DNA of 23,127 bases from Acidobacteriota bacterium (GCA_003225595.1 QIAR01000177.1:1-23127); one strand, 5' to 3'; shown: positions 12,182 to 21,300, counted from the stretch's first letter. The notes: generated from the letters alone by a model not told the origin. Program-made: numbers and translations.

Positions 12182-14491
12182 ATGGCCACGCCCTCCCAAC
12201 CCGTGGGGCAGACGGTTTCCCATTACCGCATACTCCGCAAGATCGGGGGCGGGGGCATGGGTGTGGTGTATGAGGCAGAAGACCTCAAGTTGGGCCGTCA
12301 TGTCGCTCTGAAGTTTCTTCCTGACGAACTCGCCCACGACCCGCAGGCGCTGGAGCGTTTTCGGCGGGAAGCGCGTTCCGCCTCCGCCCTGAACCACCCG
12401 AACATTTGCACGATCTACGAAATCGACGAATTTGAAGGACGAGCCTTCATCGGCATGGAACTGTTGGAGGGGCAGACGCTCCAGCACCTGATCCTCGGCA
12501 AGCCGCTGGAAATTGAAACCGTGCTGGATTTGGGCATTCAGATCGCGGATGCTCTGGACGCCGCCCATTCGAAGGGAATCATCCATCGCGACATCAAAGC
12601 AGCGAACATTTTCGTGACCTCTCGCGGACAAGCGAAGATTCTTGATTTCGGGCTTGCCAAAGTCACACTGAACCGCGAAGCGACACTCCCATCGGCGCTG
12701 CCTACGATTGACTCACAGGAGCACCTAACCAGCCCCGGCTCTGCACTCGGTACGGTCGCCTATATGTCGCCTGAGCAGGTAAGGGGAAAGGAACTGGACA
12801 CCCGAACGGACCTGTTCTCGTTCGGGGCTGTGCTGTATGAGATGTGCACTGGAAAACTTCCATTTCGAGGAGACACGTCGGGAGTGATCTTCGAGGCGAT
12901 CCTCAATCGAGCGCCACCCCCGGCAGTGAGGTTGAACCCCGAAGTTCCACCGGGCTTGGATCAGATCATCAACAAGGCTCTGGAGAAGGACCCTGCTGTT
13001 CGCTGCCAGTCTGCTGCCGAGCTAAGGGCCGACCTGAAGCGGCTGAAAAGGGATACCGAATCCCACGGGATGACAGCTTCATATTCCGCAAGTCCGCCGA
13101 AACGTGCATCGATTGCCGTTCTGCCCTTGGTGAACATGAGTCCAGATCCAGAGAATGAATACTTCGGTGACGGCCTTACGGAAGAGCTGATAAATGCCCT
13201 GACCCGCATTACGGGGCTGCAAGTTGTGGCCCGTACTTCGGCCTTTCGCTTTCGCGGCCGGGATCTCGACATCCGCGAAGTCGGCAAGCAGCTCAACGTC
13301 AGCCACGTACTGGAGGGCAGCGTACGCAAGTCCGCCAACCGGATCCGGGTTACCGCACAGCTAATTAATGTTGCCGACGGCTACCACCTGTGGTCCGATC
13401 GCTACGATCGGGAAATCAAGGACATCTTTGCGCTTCAGGACGAGATTGCCGAGCAGATCGTGGCGCGGCTGAAACTACAGCTTGTGCCTCAACAGGCTGC
13501 TGGTTTTCCGCTGGTGCGGCCGCAAACCAGCAACCTGGAAGCTTACAACTTGTACCTGAAGGGCCGGTACTTCTGGAACAAGCGAACCAACGCGGACCTG
13601 CAGCGTGCGGTCGAATGCTTCCAGGAAGCCATTGTGGCAGATGCGCGTTTCGCCGCCGCACATGCCGGACTTGCCGATGCATACGCCACCTTGGGCATCT
13701 ACGGATCCAGTGCTCCTAGCCAGGTGTTCCCGGTAGCGCGCGAGGCTGCGCTCCGAGCGCTCGAGATTGACCCACGCATGGCGGAAGCTCTGACTTCACT
13801 GGCGTGTGTGCGCGCTGTATTTGATTGGGATTGGCCGCAAGCCGAAACCGACTTCCTCAGAGCCATCGAGCTTCATCACGGCTACGTCACCGCTCATCAT
13901 TGGTACGCTATTAATTGTCTTGTCCCCCAGGGACGCTTCGCCGAGGCCGAGTCGGAGCTTTTGCTTGCCCGGGAACTGGATCCACTTTCCCTCGTGGTAT
14001 CTACGACCCTCGGCTTGCGACTTTACTTGGAACGCCACTACGACCAGGCGGTCCTCGAATTTCGGAAAGTTCTCACGTTGGACGAGAATTTCGTCATGGC
14101 TCATTACTTCCTGGGACAGACTTACGAGCAACAAGGCAAGCAGGTCGAGGCCGTTGCATCTCTGGAGCGGGCAGTGACTCTGACTAGTCGCGGCCCGGAG
14201 GAGCTGGCCGTCCTCGGGCACGCTCATGCGGTCTCTGGCAGAGTGGCTGAGGCGAGAAAGATTCTGGAAGAGCTCTCTCAGGCATCCGTCCGGAGCTATG
14301 TCTCTCCCGTGCTGATGGCCCAGCTTCTGCTTGGACTGGGAGAGACTGAGCATGCCCTTACATGGCTCGAAAAAGCCTATCAACTGCGGGCGGTTGACCT
14401 GATGTGGCTTAGGGTACGTCCTGTCTTTGAAGTTCTGCACTCCAACCCAAGATTCCAGGAGCTTTGTCGAAAGATCAGATTGCCCGAGTAG
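12182..14491 (+). CDS. Soluble Ser/Thr protein kinase with TolB-like domain and TPR repeats
   Basis: A 769-aa cytoplasmic Hanks-type kinase. Residues about 15-285 are the kinase: Gly-rich loop IGGGGMG, Lys44 in VALK, HRDIKAAN with catalytic Asp137, DFG at Asp155, and SPE at 196-198. From about 310 to 430 is the adenylate-cyclase-associated TolB-like module (AVLPLVNMSPDPENEYFGDG, LEGSVRK, DGYHLWSDRYDR), and 455-765 is a series of TPR repeats. There is no transmembrane helix between kinase and sensor parts, unlike PknB, so it probably senses through protein contacts. This layout is very common in Acidobacteriota. ATG 12182 is preferred over an upstream TTG at 12152, though neither has a clear ribosome-binding site. 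It converges with the terpenoid operon, 15 bp apart. Confidence 0.92.
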   Translation: MATPSQPVGQTVSHYRILRKIGGGGMGVVYEAEDLKLGRHVALKFLPDELAHDPQALERFRREARSASALNHPNICTIYEIDEFEGRAFIGMELLEGQTLQHLILGKPLEIETVLDLGIQIADALDAAHSKGIIHRDIKAANIFVTSRGQAKILDFGLAKVTLNREATLPSALPTIDSQEHLTSPGSALGTVAYMSPEQVRGKELDTRTDLFSFGAVLYEMCTGKLPFRGDTSGVIFEAILNRAPPPAVRLNPEVPPGLDQIINKALEKDPAVRCQSAAELRADLKRLKRDTESHGMTASYSASPPKRASIAVLPLVNMSPDPENEYFGDGLTEELINALTRITGLQVVARTSAFRFRGRDLDIREVGKQLNVSHVLEGSVRKSANRIRVTAQLINVADGYHLWSDRYDREIKDIFALQDEIAEQIVARLKLQLVPQQAAGFPLVRPQTSNLEAYNLYLKGRYFWNKRTNADLQRAVECFQEAIVADARFAAAHAGLADAYATLGIYGSSAPSQVFPVAREAALRALEIDPRMAEALTSLACVRAVFDWDWPQAETDFLRAIELHHGYVTAHHWYAINCLVPQGRFAEAESELLLARELDPLSLVVSTTLGLRLYLERHYDQAVLEFRKVLTLDENFVMAHYFLGQTYEQQGKQVEAVASLERAVTLTSRGPEELAVLGHAHAVSGRVAEARKILEELSQASVRSYVSPVLMAQLLLGLGETEHALTWLEKAYQLRAVDLMWLRVRPVFEVLHSNPRFQELCRKIRLPE

Positions 14492-14506
14492 TCCTTTACG
14501 TTCCTC

Positions 14507-15667
14507 TCACAGCTTTCCGGTTACACCATCTTCCGGAAGGCAAGCGAGCAGCAGTGGCGTCACGATGACGCTCGCGTCGAATAAGCCCTCAATAACGCTC
14601 CTGCGGCGTGTGGAATACGCCAGGAACGCCTGCCCCCAATCGGGTGAGAATTCCCTGATGCATTCCGCCAGGACGGCACAGTCTTCCAACGCCAGATTGG
14701 CTCCGAGCCCAGAAAAGGGATACATGGTGTGGCAAGCATCTCCCAGCAGAACCGCCCTGGTGGAGTGCCAGGGCCAGCAGCGTACGGCCACGAGAGGGTT
14801 GACCGAATGCTCCAGGAATTCCGCGGAAAGCCTGGGAACCAGAGAAATCAAGTCAGGAAAGTTTTCCGCGAAAAAGCGTGCCACGTCAGCATCACGAGCC
14901 AGTGAGTCGAAACTGTTCGCGCCCGAAAGAGGCAGGAACAGATTGCCGTTGAACGAGCCGCCGAAGTTGGGCAGGGCGCTCATGATGAACCCGGCCCGGG
15001 GCCATATGTGGAGCGCGTGTTTCTCCATTAAGAAGCCACCGTCCGGGCCGGGGGGAATGTGCAATTCCTTGTATCCGTACTCTAGGCGTGGCTGATGCAG
15101 AGTGAACATCGGCAGCTGCGCCATCCTTTGTCGTATGGCGGAAAACGTACCATCGGCCCCAATAACAACGTCTCCGGAAATCGTCATCTGCCGGCCTTGC
15201 GGGTCGAGAACGGTTAAGATACCAGTCTCGAGATCGCAGTCGGCGACTCTGTGCTCGAAGAGGACCTCTACCCCATGCAGGTTGTCTGCCGCCTGCACGA
15301 GCAGGGCATTCAGTGCCGCGCGGGGCATGGAGTTGCCCCCCTCTTCAGGAGTAAGCAACGACGGCATTCCTCCCGCTTGCTTCCCGTAAGCCTGGAACCT
15401 GAGGTCGCCCGAGCGGGAATGCATCATTCGCCCCTTGAGTGGTAGCGCGACCTCGCGAATATGACCGGAGAGCCCTGCTTCGTCCAGCAACCTGATGCTC
15501 CCCTTGGAGATGACCAGATTCAGGGCTCGAGCGGAATTACTTCGCGCCCGCCGCGGGTCGCTCCGCTTCTCGTAGATATGTACCGAGTACCCTGCGCGGG
15601 CCAGATAAATCGCCACCAGCGATCCGGCCAGCCCTGCGCCTACGACGTTGATCCGATGAGCGCTCAA
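14507..15667 (-). CDS. FAD-dependent monooxygenase, kynurenine 3-monooxygenase-like
   Basis: A 386-aa group A flavin monooxygenase. The FAD-binding VVGAGLAGS opens the protein; RALNLVISKG follows at 47-56; and GDACHTMYPFSGLGANLALE is the second FAD motif. Arg80 and Tyr94 match in spacing (14 residues) the carboxylate-binding Arg and Tyr of kynurenine 3-monooxygenase (84/98 in the Pseudomonas enzyme). It lacks the C-terminal 70-100 residues of KMO, including the membrane-associated tail. It starts at TTG 15667, overlapping the upstream stop (TTGA), so it is translationally coupled. In this operon it may hydroxylate an aromatic or epoxidise an isoprenoid, as flavin enzymes do before membrane cyclases in fungal meroterpenoid pathways. 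A plain KMO role remains possible. Confidence 0.82.
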   Translation of the reverse strand: MSAHRINVVGAGLAGSLVAIYLARAGYSVHIYEKRSDPRRARSNSARALNLVISKGSIRLLDEAGLSGHIREVALPLKGRMMHSRSGDLRFQAYGKQAGGMPSLLTPEEGGNSMPRAALNALLVQAADNLHGVEVLFEHRVADCDLETGILTVLDPQGRQMTISGDVVIGADGTFSAIRQRMAQLPMFTLHQPRLEYGYKELHIPPGPDGGFLMEKHALHIWPRAGFIMSALPNFGGSFNGNLFLPLSGANSFDSLARDADVARFFAENFPDLISLVPRLSAEFLEHSVNPLVAVRCWPWHSTRAVLLGDACHTMYPFSGLGANLALEDCAVLAECIREFSPDWGQAFLAYSTRRRSVIEGLFDASVIVTPLLLACLPEDGVTGKL

Positions 15668-16269
15668 GCGCGGAAGAATGTGTAAACCAGGCTGTAGCGT
15701 TCCCCTCGCTCTACGCGGCTGATGGAGTGCAAGGAACGCGGCGATATTTCAAATGCCACCGCCCGCCGGTGAATCGGCGGGACACGCCGTGACGGTGGGA
15801 CTGCTGGATCGTCTTCGTCGTGGAGCAGGAGCACGCCTCCGTTTTGCGCTGTCCAGCCTCGATTCAGGTGGATGATGAGGCGATGGGTCTGCATGGCGTC
15901 ATAGTCGGTGTGAATACCCACGGACTGGCCTGGAATTAGCTTATGGGCAATCATGTCAACGTAAGGACGCAAAGCGACTCGGAAGATTTGTTGCACGCGG
16001 GCCGCCATCTGCGCCAACAACACGTCGTCGCTCAGAATGTTAAGTAGCGGATAAAGCCTGGCAGTACGCGGGTTCACATCGTAATAACGGGCGAAATCCA
16101 GAACTTCGTAGGATGTCCACGAAGCCTCTGATTCGAGCCAGCGGAGCAGAGATGCCGCAACCCGTTCGTCCAGGAAGCCATCGATTCTGAGATGCGGAAA
16201 CGGCGCCGGCTGAAGCTGCACCGGTGGAAAGTTGAAAATTTCAATTTCCGGCGGGTGAACGTGCGTCAT
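15664..16269 (-). CDS. 2-oxoglutarate/Fe(II)-dependent oxygenase
   Basis: A 201-aa double-stranded beta-helix oxygenase of the prolyl-4-hydroxylase-like type. Iron ligands are visible as His120 and Asp122 (GIHTDYD) and His181 (SLHSIS); Arg191 in GERYSLVYTFF should bind 2-oxoglutarate. Such enzymes hydroxylate, desaturate or rearrange substrates using O2 and 2-oxoglutarate. An upstream TTG at 16281 is possible; I prefer ATG 16269, with GGGA 6 nt before it. It is 24 bp after the membrane cyclase and overlaps the flavin monooxygenase by 4 bp. Its likely job is late tailoring of the terpenoid or peptide product; a protein or free amino acid substrate is also possible. Confidence 0.85.
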   Translation of the reverse strand: MTHVHPPEIEIFNFPPVQLQPAPFPHLRIDGFLDERVAASLLRWLESEASWTSYEVLDFARYYDVNPRTARLYPLLNILSDDVLLAQMAARVQQIFRVALRPYVDMIAHKLIPGQSVGIHTDYDAMQTHRLIIHLNRGWTAQNGGVLLLHDEDDPAVPPSRRVPPIHRRAVAFEISPRSLHSISRVERGERYSLVYTFFRA

Positions 16270-16293
16270 GTCGCATCCCAAAGAAACTCAAGC

Positions 16294-16983
16294 TCAAGCG
16301 GCGTGGGAAAGAGATGGAGCCTGAACTTGAGAGCGTCCCTGATGAAGCAGATAGATATACAGTAGATCAAACATAAAGATCGAGACATAAAGGAAATTCA
16401 TGAATCCGTGGTAGCCTGGCGTCCCCCAGGATTCGATGAAGCTTCCCAGCGAAAGCACTCCTGTTCCCAGCATCTTGGCCCAGGCGGCTCCGTACGAGAG
16501 GCCCCGCAAATCCGGCCTGTGAAAATAGAAGAAAACGAACAGAACACTCATCACAAGATTGATCATGTAGGCGTCTTCGAAGCCGGCTCTGTCGTGAAAG
16601 GCGTGATGGAAAGTCACTTGGCCAACGAAGCACAGAACCATCGTTCCGACAACCGCAGGATAGAAGTATTTTTGCATTTGCGGGATGGTCTGTAGCGGCT
16701 TGCCGTAGCGAAAAAGCTGATACACGATGAAGCTGTCCGCAACCAGCCAACTCACGTTGAGCCAATGCTTGAGAGGTGTCGGCGAGGGCTCCAGCAGTGT
16801 ATAGATCAGCTCCCAGGTGAAGTTCAGGCATATGGCCAGCACGGGTATGCCAAAAGCCTTTTGCTTGAACCCCACCCGGATGGTTAGCACGTAAGCGAGT
16901 ATCCAGAGCAGATCACCACTGAGGCCCACAGCCAACCAAAACGACGGCTGATCGAGCAACTGCTCCCCAAGATGTGGATGCAT
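16294..16983 (-). CDS. Pyr4/PaxB-type integral-membrane terpene cyclase
   Basis: A 229-aa protein with about seven membrane helices and little else. It aligns by eye with the fungal transmembrane cyclases PaxB and Pyr4: FGIPVLAICLNFTWELIYTL here corresponds to the PaxB block with WELVY, and RGLSYGAAWAKMLGTG to the PaxB RGASY block. The two acidic residues implicated in protonation in Pyr4 have equivalents: Glu58 in WELIY and Asp206 in FMFDLLY. Fungal members cyclise epoxidised or plain prenyl chains on aromatic acceptors. It starts at ATG 16983 with AAGGAG 8 nt upstream. The flanking isoprenoid synthase and flavin monooxygenase genes fit this role. The homology is my reading, without a search. 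Confidence 0.78.
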   Translation of the reverse strand: MHPHLGEQLLDQPSFWLAVGLSGDLLWILAYVLTIRVGFKQKAFGIPVLAICLNFTWELIYTLLEPSPTPLKHWLNVSWLVADSFIVYQLFRYGKPLQTIPQMQKYFYPAVVGTMVLCFVGQVTFHHAFHDRAGFEDAYMINLVMSVLFVFFYFHRPDLRGLSYGAAWAKMLGTGVLSLGSFIESWGTPGYHGFMNFLYVSIFMFDLLYIYLLHQGRSQVQAPSLSHAA

Positions 16984-16987
16984 CCAC
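16974..16987. repeat. 14-bp perfect palindrome over the cyclase start codon
   Basis: GTGGATGCATCCAC is self-complementary and contains the ATG of the membrane cyclase gene. In mRNA it would give a short hairpin that could lower initiation; it could also be an operator-like site. Chance is possible. Confidence 0.4.
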
Positions 16988-17041
16988 CAGTCTCCTTATC
17001 CCTCGCCTGTGGCGAAGCGGAAAGGCCCCTGCATGGAACCT

Positions 17042-17245
17042 TCAGCAGATCTGCTTGCCTTGTGCACGCTGAAATGTCTGGGCGACACTTTGGATCGAGT
17101 TGTAGTCCAGTTTTTTCAGTGCTGCCAAATGGGCCGGGGTTGGCTGGAAGCCGTGACTCTTGAGCGCTTTTTCCGGATCACTCTTAAGCTGGTTCCAGAA
17201 TCCAGGCTCGTGCAGAACCTTATGTACCAGGTCTTCAAAGGTCAT
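17042..17245 (-). CDS. 67-aa leader-like peptide with a C-terminal cysteine
   Basis: A small protein: an N-terminal helix MTFEDLVHKVLHEPGFW, then LKSDPEKALKSHGFQPT, an AALKKLDY segment, and a C-terminus GKQIC. The spacing (hydrophobic helix, -DP-, FW, L--DP, L---G) resembles LigA/Nif11-type leader domains found in some RiPP precursors. Its only cysteine is the last residue. Start ATG 17245 is preceded by GGAGGAG at 5-nt spacing; the gene overlaps the isoprenoid synthase by 11 bp, so the two are coupled. No membrane helix or signal peptide is present. It may be a precursor or carrier peptide modified by the operon enzymes, or an accessory subunit. The family assignment is tentative. Confidence 0.72.
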   Translation of the reverse strand: MTFEDLVHKVLHEPGFWNQLKSDPEKALKSHGFQPTPAHLAALKKLDYNSIQSVAQTFQRAQGKQIC

Positions 17246-18239
17246 ATTTGCTCCTCCGTCGAGAATCTCCTTCGAACCATTCAAGTACTGCCGCGAGTTC
17301 TTTGAGACTCCCAAGCCCCTTGGAAATCTCTGTAACTTCCGCTTGCACTATTCCCTCCCGCTTCTCGAGGTATTCGACAAGTGCCGGGCAGCGGAGCTTA
17401 TGCGCTAGCCGTCGCACTTCCAGCATCTGATCTCGCAGACACCGTACGCCCCAGGAGAAACCTTCCCGCATCATCCATGCTTCCACAGATTCGTTGCCGC
17501 TTTTTCGGCGGACTGCTTCCGAAAGCAGGTACGTGCAGCCCTTACGCTCGAGGTCATCGTACCAGTCAAAGAGGTCATCCAGCATTTGCGTCCAGCAAGC
17601 TAGCGCATCGCAAAACTGCAGCCAAAGCGGCAGGACGTCCGGCCGCCTATACCGGCAGGCGACAGCGGACAACGGAATCTTTGCCGCGGCGAACTTGCCC
17701 GCCGAAATCTCCGCGAAATCCTGGAACCGCATACTGTCCAGAGCCGCTTCTTTCGCCACTGACTCGCTACAAGCTAACCAGAACCGGGTAAACAGGCGCC
17801 AGAAAGGATGGTATGGACCAAAGTATCGCTGGTACACACCGCAGAACTCGGTGTGAAAGAAAGTGGCGGCCGGCAGAAGTTCTCTTTCCACAGTTGCATG
17901 ACCATCCATCAAATTGTCCAGCAGCCTGATGTAGTAATAACCATTGGCAGTGGAATACACCAGACCGGCATGAAAGGCGGTGTCGCGTTCGTCGCAAATA
18001 GTGCCGGCCAGCCAACTGGGTAATTGCAACATGGGGAACATCTGTGGGTGGGCAAAGTAACGTGCGGCCTGGCCGTTCGGAGAGATGTCGTCCATCCAGC
18101 GAGAGACTCGAGCCGCAAGGGCGGGAAGCCTGTCACGCAGACCGGCTCTGAGCTCTTCGATTGCCGCGGCGATTTGTCCCTGAGGCGGGGGAACGCGCTC
18201 GATGTGCGCGCCTGACGAAATGACTAATTCTTCGAGCAT
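17235..18239 (-). CDS. Class I isoprenoid synthase-like enzyme
   Basis: A 334-aa all-helical protein with the two aspartate-rich magnesium sites of class I terpenoid/prenyl synthases. The first is RLLDNLMDG (Asp108, Asp112; a D-x3-D variant of DDxxD). The second is QMLDDLFDWYDD (Asp221, Asp222, Asp225). GKFAAAKIPLS at 181-191 resembles the lysine region between them. These enzymes bind allylic diphosphates and either elongate, transfer or cyclise the chain; which one applies is unclear, as the first motif is not that of standard GGPP synthases. A TAG immediately precedes ATG 18239 in frame, so the start is fixed. It is the first gene of the operon, with a promoter just upstream, and overlaps the peptide gene by 11 bp. 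Confidence 0.78.
   Translation of the reverse strand: MLEELVISSGAHIERVPPPQGQIAAAIEELRAGLRDRLPALAARVSRWMDDISPNGQAARYFAHPQMFPMLQLPSWLAGTICDERDTAFHAGLVYSTANGYYYIRLLDNLMDGHATVERELLPAATFFHTEFCGVYQRYFGPYHPFWRLFTRFWLACSESVAKEAALDSMRFQDFAEISAGKFAAAKIPLSAVACRYRRPDVLPLWLQFCDALACWTQMLDDLFDWYDDLERKGCTYLLSEAVRRKSGNESVEAWMMREGFSWGVRCLRDQMLEVRRLAHKLRCPALVEYLEKREGIVQAEVTEISKGLGSLKELAAVLEWFEGDSRRRSKYDL
17251..17257 (-). promoter_or_regulatory. Strong ribosome-binding site of the leader-like peptide
   Basis: GGAGGAG on the minus strand, 5 nt before ATG 17245 and inside the end of the upstream gene. It is the strongest such site I see in the operon, suggesting the small peptide is made in excess over its neighbours. 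Confidence 0.65.
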
Positions 18240-18280
18240 CTAGTGGCGACTAGGGGAGTGGCACCGCCGTAGGCTCGCGG

Positions 18281-18309
18281 ATACTACCAATTGCTGACCG
18301 CGCCGTCAA
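18281..18309 (-). promoter_or_regulatory. Sigma-70 promoter of the terpenoid operon
   Basis: On the minus strand TTGACG (18309-18304) is separated by exactly 17 bp from TAGTAT (18286-18281). The expected start of transcription is near 18274, giving a leader of about 35 nt before ATG 18239. It lies in the 89-bp gap after the large cyclase/ATPase gene, so the operon can be expressed independently of that gene. Confidence 0.65.
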
Positions 18310-18328
18310 GGCACTCGGTAACAATGCA

Positions 18329-21300
18329 TCAGACCCTGGAATCTGGCTCGATTTGCTCCACTCGAGCTAGATCGTAGGCTGCGGCCAAGCCACGGAAAAT
18401 CTCTGCGGCCTGGATCAGATGCTGATGGCGGACAGAATCATGCCTGGGAAGATGCCGGCCAATTTGGTCATGCGAGAGACCCTCAGCATGCCGCATGCCC
18501 AGTTTTTCTGATGCCGCCAAGCTCTTACGCCACATCATCTGAGCTCGTCGTCGATTGCCCTTAAGCCACTCAAGTTGACCCATACAGAGTTCGCTTGCCG
18601 GCTTTCCGATGGGAAACACGCGCGAGTAACCACGGAGTGTTTTGCATGCCTTGTGGGCGGCACTCGCCACATCGATCTGGCCGGCTCCAGAAGCCCCCGC
18701 TAAGCCCCGCCCCGCCTCCCATAGTCCCAGGTAAGTCTGCGCGATCGCCCAAAGTTCAGCCAAAAAATCGAACGCATTATTCGATTGGTGAGTCAACGCC
18801 GCAGACGCGATATCGGCCGCTTCGCGAGCCTGGCTGAGCTCGCCCCGGCGCAGATGGAGGACGCCGTAGAGCGCCTGGACATATTCCTTACGGTGTGTGC
18901 CGCCTGCGCCCGCTAGAACCGCCCGCAGAGAGTACAAATTTGCCAGGCAATCCAGTACTTCGTCCAGTCGATTGAGCGCGAGCAGGCCATATGCCCGCAT
19001 GCGGGCCGCTTCTGCCAATAGGCGCAGATCGCGGCGCTGCTCGGCCGACACTCGTGCCTGCTCTGCCCAATTCAAGCTGTCCACAAAATTTCCCTGAAAG
19101 TAACGCATCTCCGCCATGGTGATACGGCCGTCATCGCCGCGCCGGCGATCGCCCAGACGATCGTTGATGGAGATCGATTGGCAAAGCGCCTTCTCCGCCT
19201 TCTGCCACTCTCCAACCCCAGCCCAGTACAGCCCTTTGGCAATTCCTACCCAGGCGTGGGCCGCAGCATCGTCAACCTGCTCGGCGACTTCCGTGGCACG
19301 CCGGCAGTATGCCTGTGCGCTCTTGTGAAGAGAGAGAAAACCTAGCAAAGCGCCTGTGGAGGAATAACACCGCGCCAGCTCCGGTGATAGCCCGGCTTCC
19401 TCCGCCAAGTTCAAAGAGCGAAAGACCGCGTATAGACAGTGCGCAGGCTTATCTACTAGATAGTAGATCTCCGTCAGAGCTTCATAGGCGCGAGCGAACT
19501 CCAGGAACTCCTCGCGTCGTGCGCTCCTCCTCCCCGTGTAGTGCCTGGGCCAGGTGCGGTGCAAGGCTTGCTTCCCCATCTCGCGGAACAGCGCGCCCGC
19601 GGCGCTCAGGGTCGAGCGCGGAACTCTCCTGCGCCGCAGCGACAACCCCTGCTCAAGATGTTGCCTTCCCTCGGCATACCTTGTGGTGTTTGTATAAGCC
19701 TTTCCTAACCGCATTTCCCACTGTGCCCGGCGCAAGTGAGTAGAACCGGGGGCTCCGGCGGAGCGGTGTTCCCCATCCCATTCCAGCGCCTGCGTGAAGA
19801 ACTGCACGGCTTCTTGATTCGCGAAATTGTGCAAGGCAAGCTCGCCCGCCGCTGCCGAGTATTCGATCGCCTTGGGCAGGACTTCGGCCCGCCGCCAGTG
19901 ATGTGCCAGCAATGGATAATGGGGCGGCAGATCACCGCTGCGCTCGTACCACTCAGCCACGGCGCGGTGCAGTTCGCGGCGATGCGCATAGGGCACCGAG
20001 TTGTAAACGACGTCCTGAATCAGGGAGTGCTTGAAAGTGTAGGTCCCTTCTGCTTGACGGCCACGGTGGGTGATGCCCAGTCTCTCCAGCTCACGCAGAA
20101 AGTCAGGAAGATGTTCTCGGTCGGCTTCCAGCGGATAGATGTCCCGCAGAGTGGAGACAGAAAAAGCGCGCCCGATCACGCTGCCCACCTTGAGCGCGAG
20201 TTGCTGTGGCTGAGGCAAGCGGTCTATGCGGCTGGTGATAACCCCTTGCACCGTGCGGGGGAAATCCAGAGCGCGGAAATGCTCTTTCGGATCGCGCGAT
20301 GAACTAAAGACTGCGGGGCTAAGCCTGCAGGATCCGTCTACTACCTGGATCAATCCGGCATCACGAAGGGCAAAGGCCACTTCCTCGCTAAACAGCGGCT
20401 GTCCTGCCGCCCGTTCTTGAATGAACTGTCCGATTTCACGCGGAAGACTCTGGACGCCAAGCCGACGGCATACCAGCGACAGAGTGTCCTCCGGCGGCAA
20501 CGCATCAAGGATAAGGTGCCGTGAGCCCGGCAGCCCGAACAGTGCTTGATATTCTTCGGCTATTGGCTCAGCGAGTGGCCGTGTCGCCACAATCAGCAGT
20601 AACGGGCGCAGGGACTGGCTACTCAGAGTCGCGAGCTTCCAGGATGCAGAGTCGAGCCAGTGAGCGTCTTCCACGACCAAAGCCCGAGGACGATTTCCAT
20701 CCGCCTGCAGCAAACCTAGCAGCAATTTACGCGTACTTTCGGCCCGGCCCTCTTCGCCCATCTGCGCGGTCAACTCGTTGTCTGGAAAGTCCAGCGAAAG
20801 AATCGTATTCAGTAGCGGAGCCAAAAGGCTCGCCTCGGGATCGGCGTGCAGTTGTCGGAGAACGTGTTGCCGGCGGCCTTCCGCGGTTTCAGGGGCCGAG
20901 TCGACGCCCAGCAGCTCGCGAAAGACAGCTCGCCATCCATAATAAGGAGTGGATTTTTCGATAGCGTCCCCGGCCACTGCCAGACAACGCACGTTTCGCC
21001 GCCCTGCCTCGTGGAGGAGATGCTCAACCAGGCGTGACTTGCCGATCCCGGCCTCACCTTCGATCACCACCGCGCTCGATTCTCCTCTCAGCAATGCCTC
21101 CAGTGCGTCGCTAAGAGCGGCCCGCTCCGCATTTCGCCCCACCATTTCGTCCGTCTCCGCCTGGGCGGCAGCCTGGTCGCCAATGTTCGGCGGCACCGCA
21201 CTCGAGCCTCGCGTCTTCCACCTCGGACGATGAACTTCAACCGCCATCGATCTGCCTTTCACCGACAGGGCAGGCAGGCCCTCAAAATCCAGCAACCGGG

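Noticed and set aside
11713..12189. 158-aa minus-strand ORF taken as an intact gene
   Set aside because: Only its middle is permease-like; the ends are antisense to the DUF885 gene and to the kinase start, so I kept only the permease relic.
19736..20302. 188-aa plus-strand ORF and similar long frames inside 18329-22516
   Set aside because: They are antisense shadows of the cyclase/ATPase gene, caused by high GC at third codon positions.
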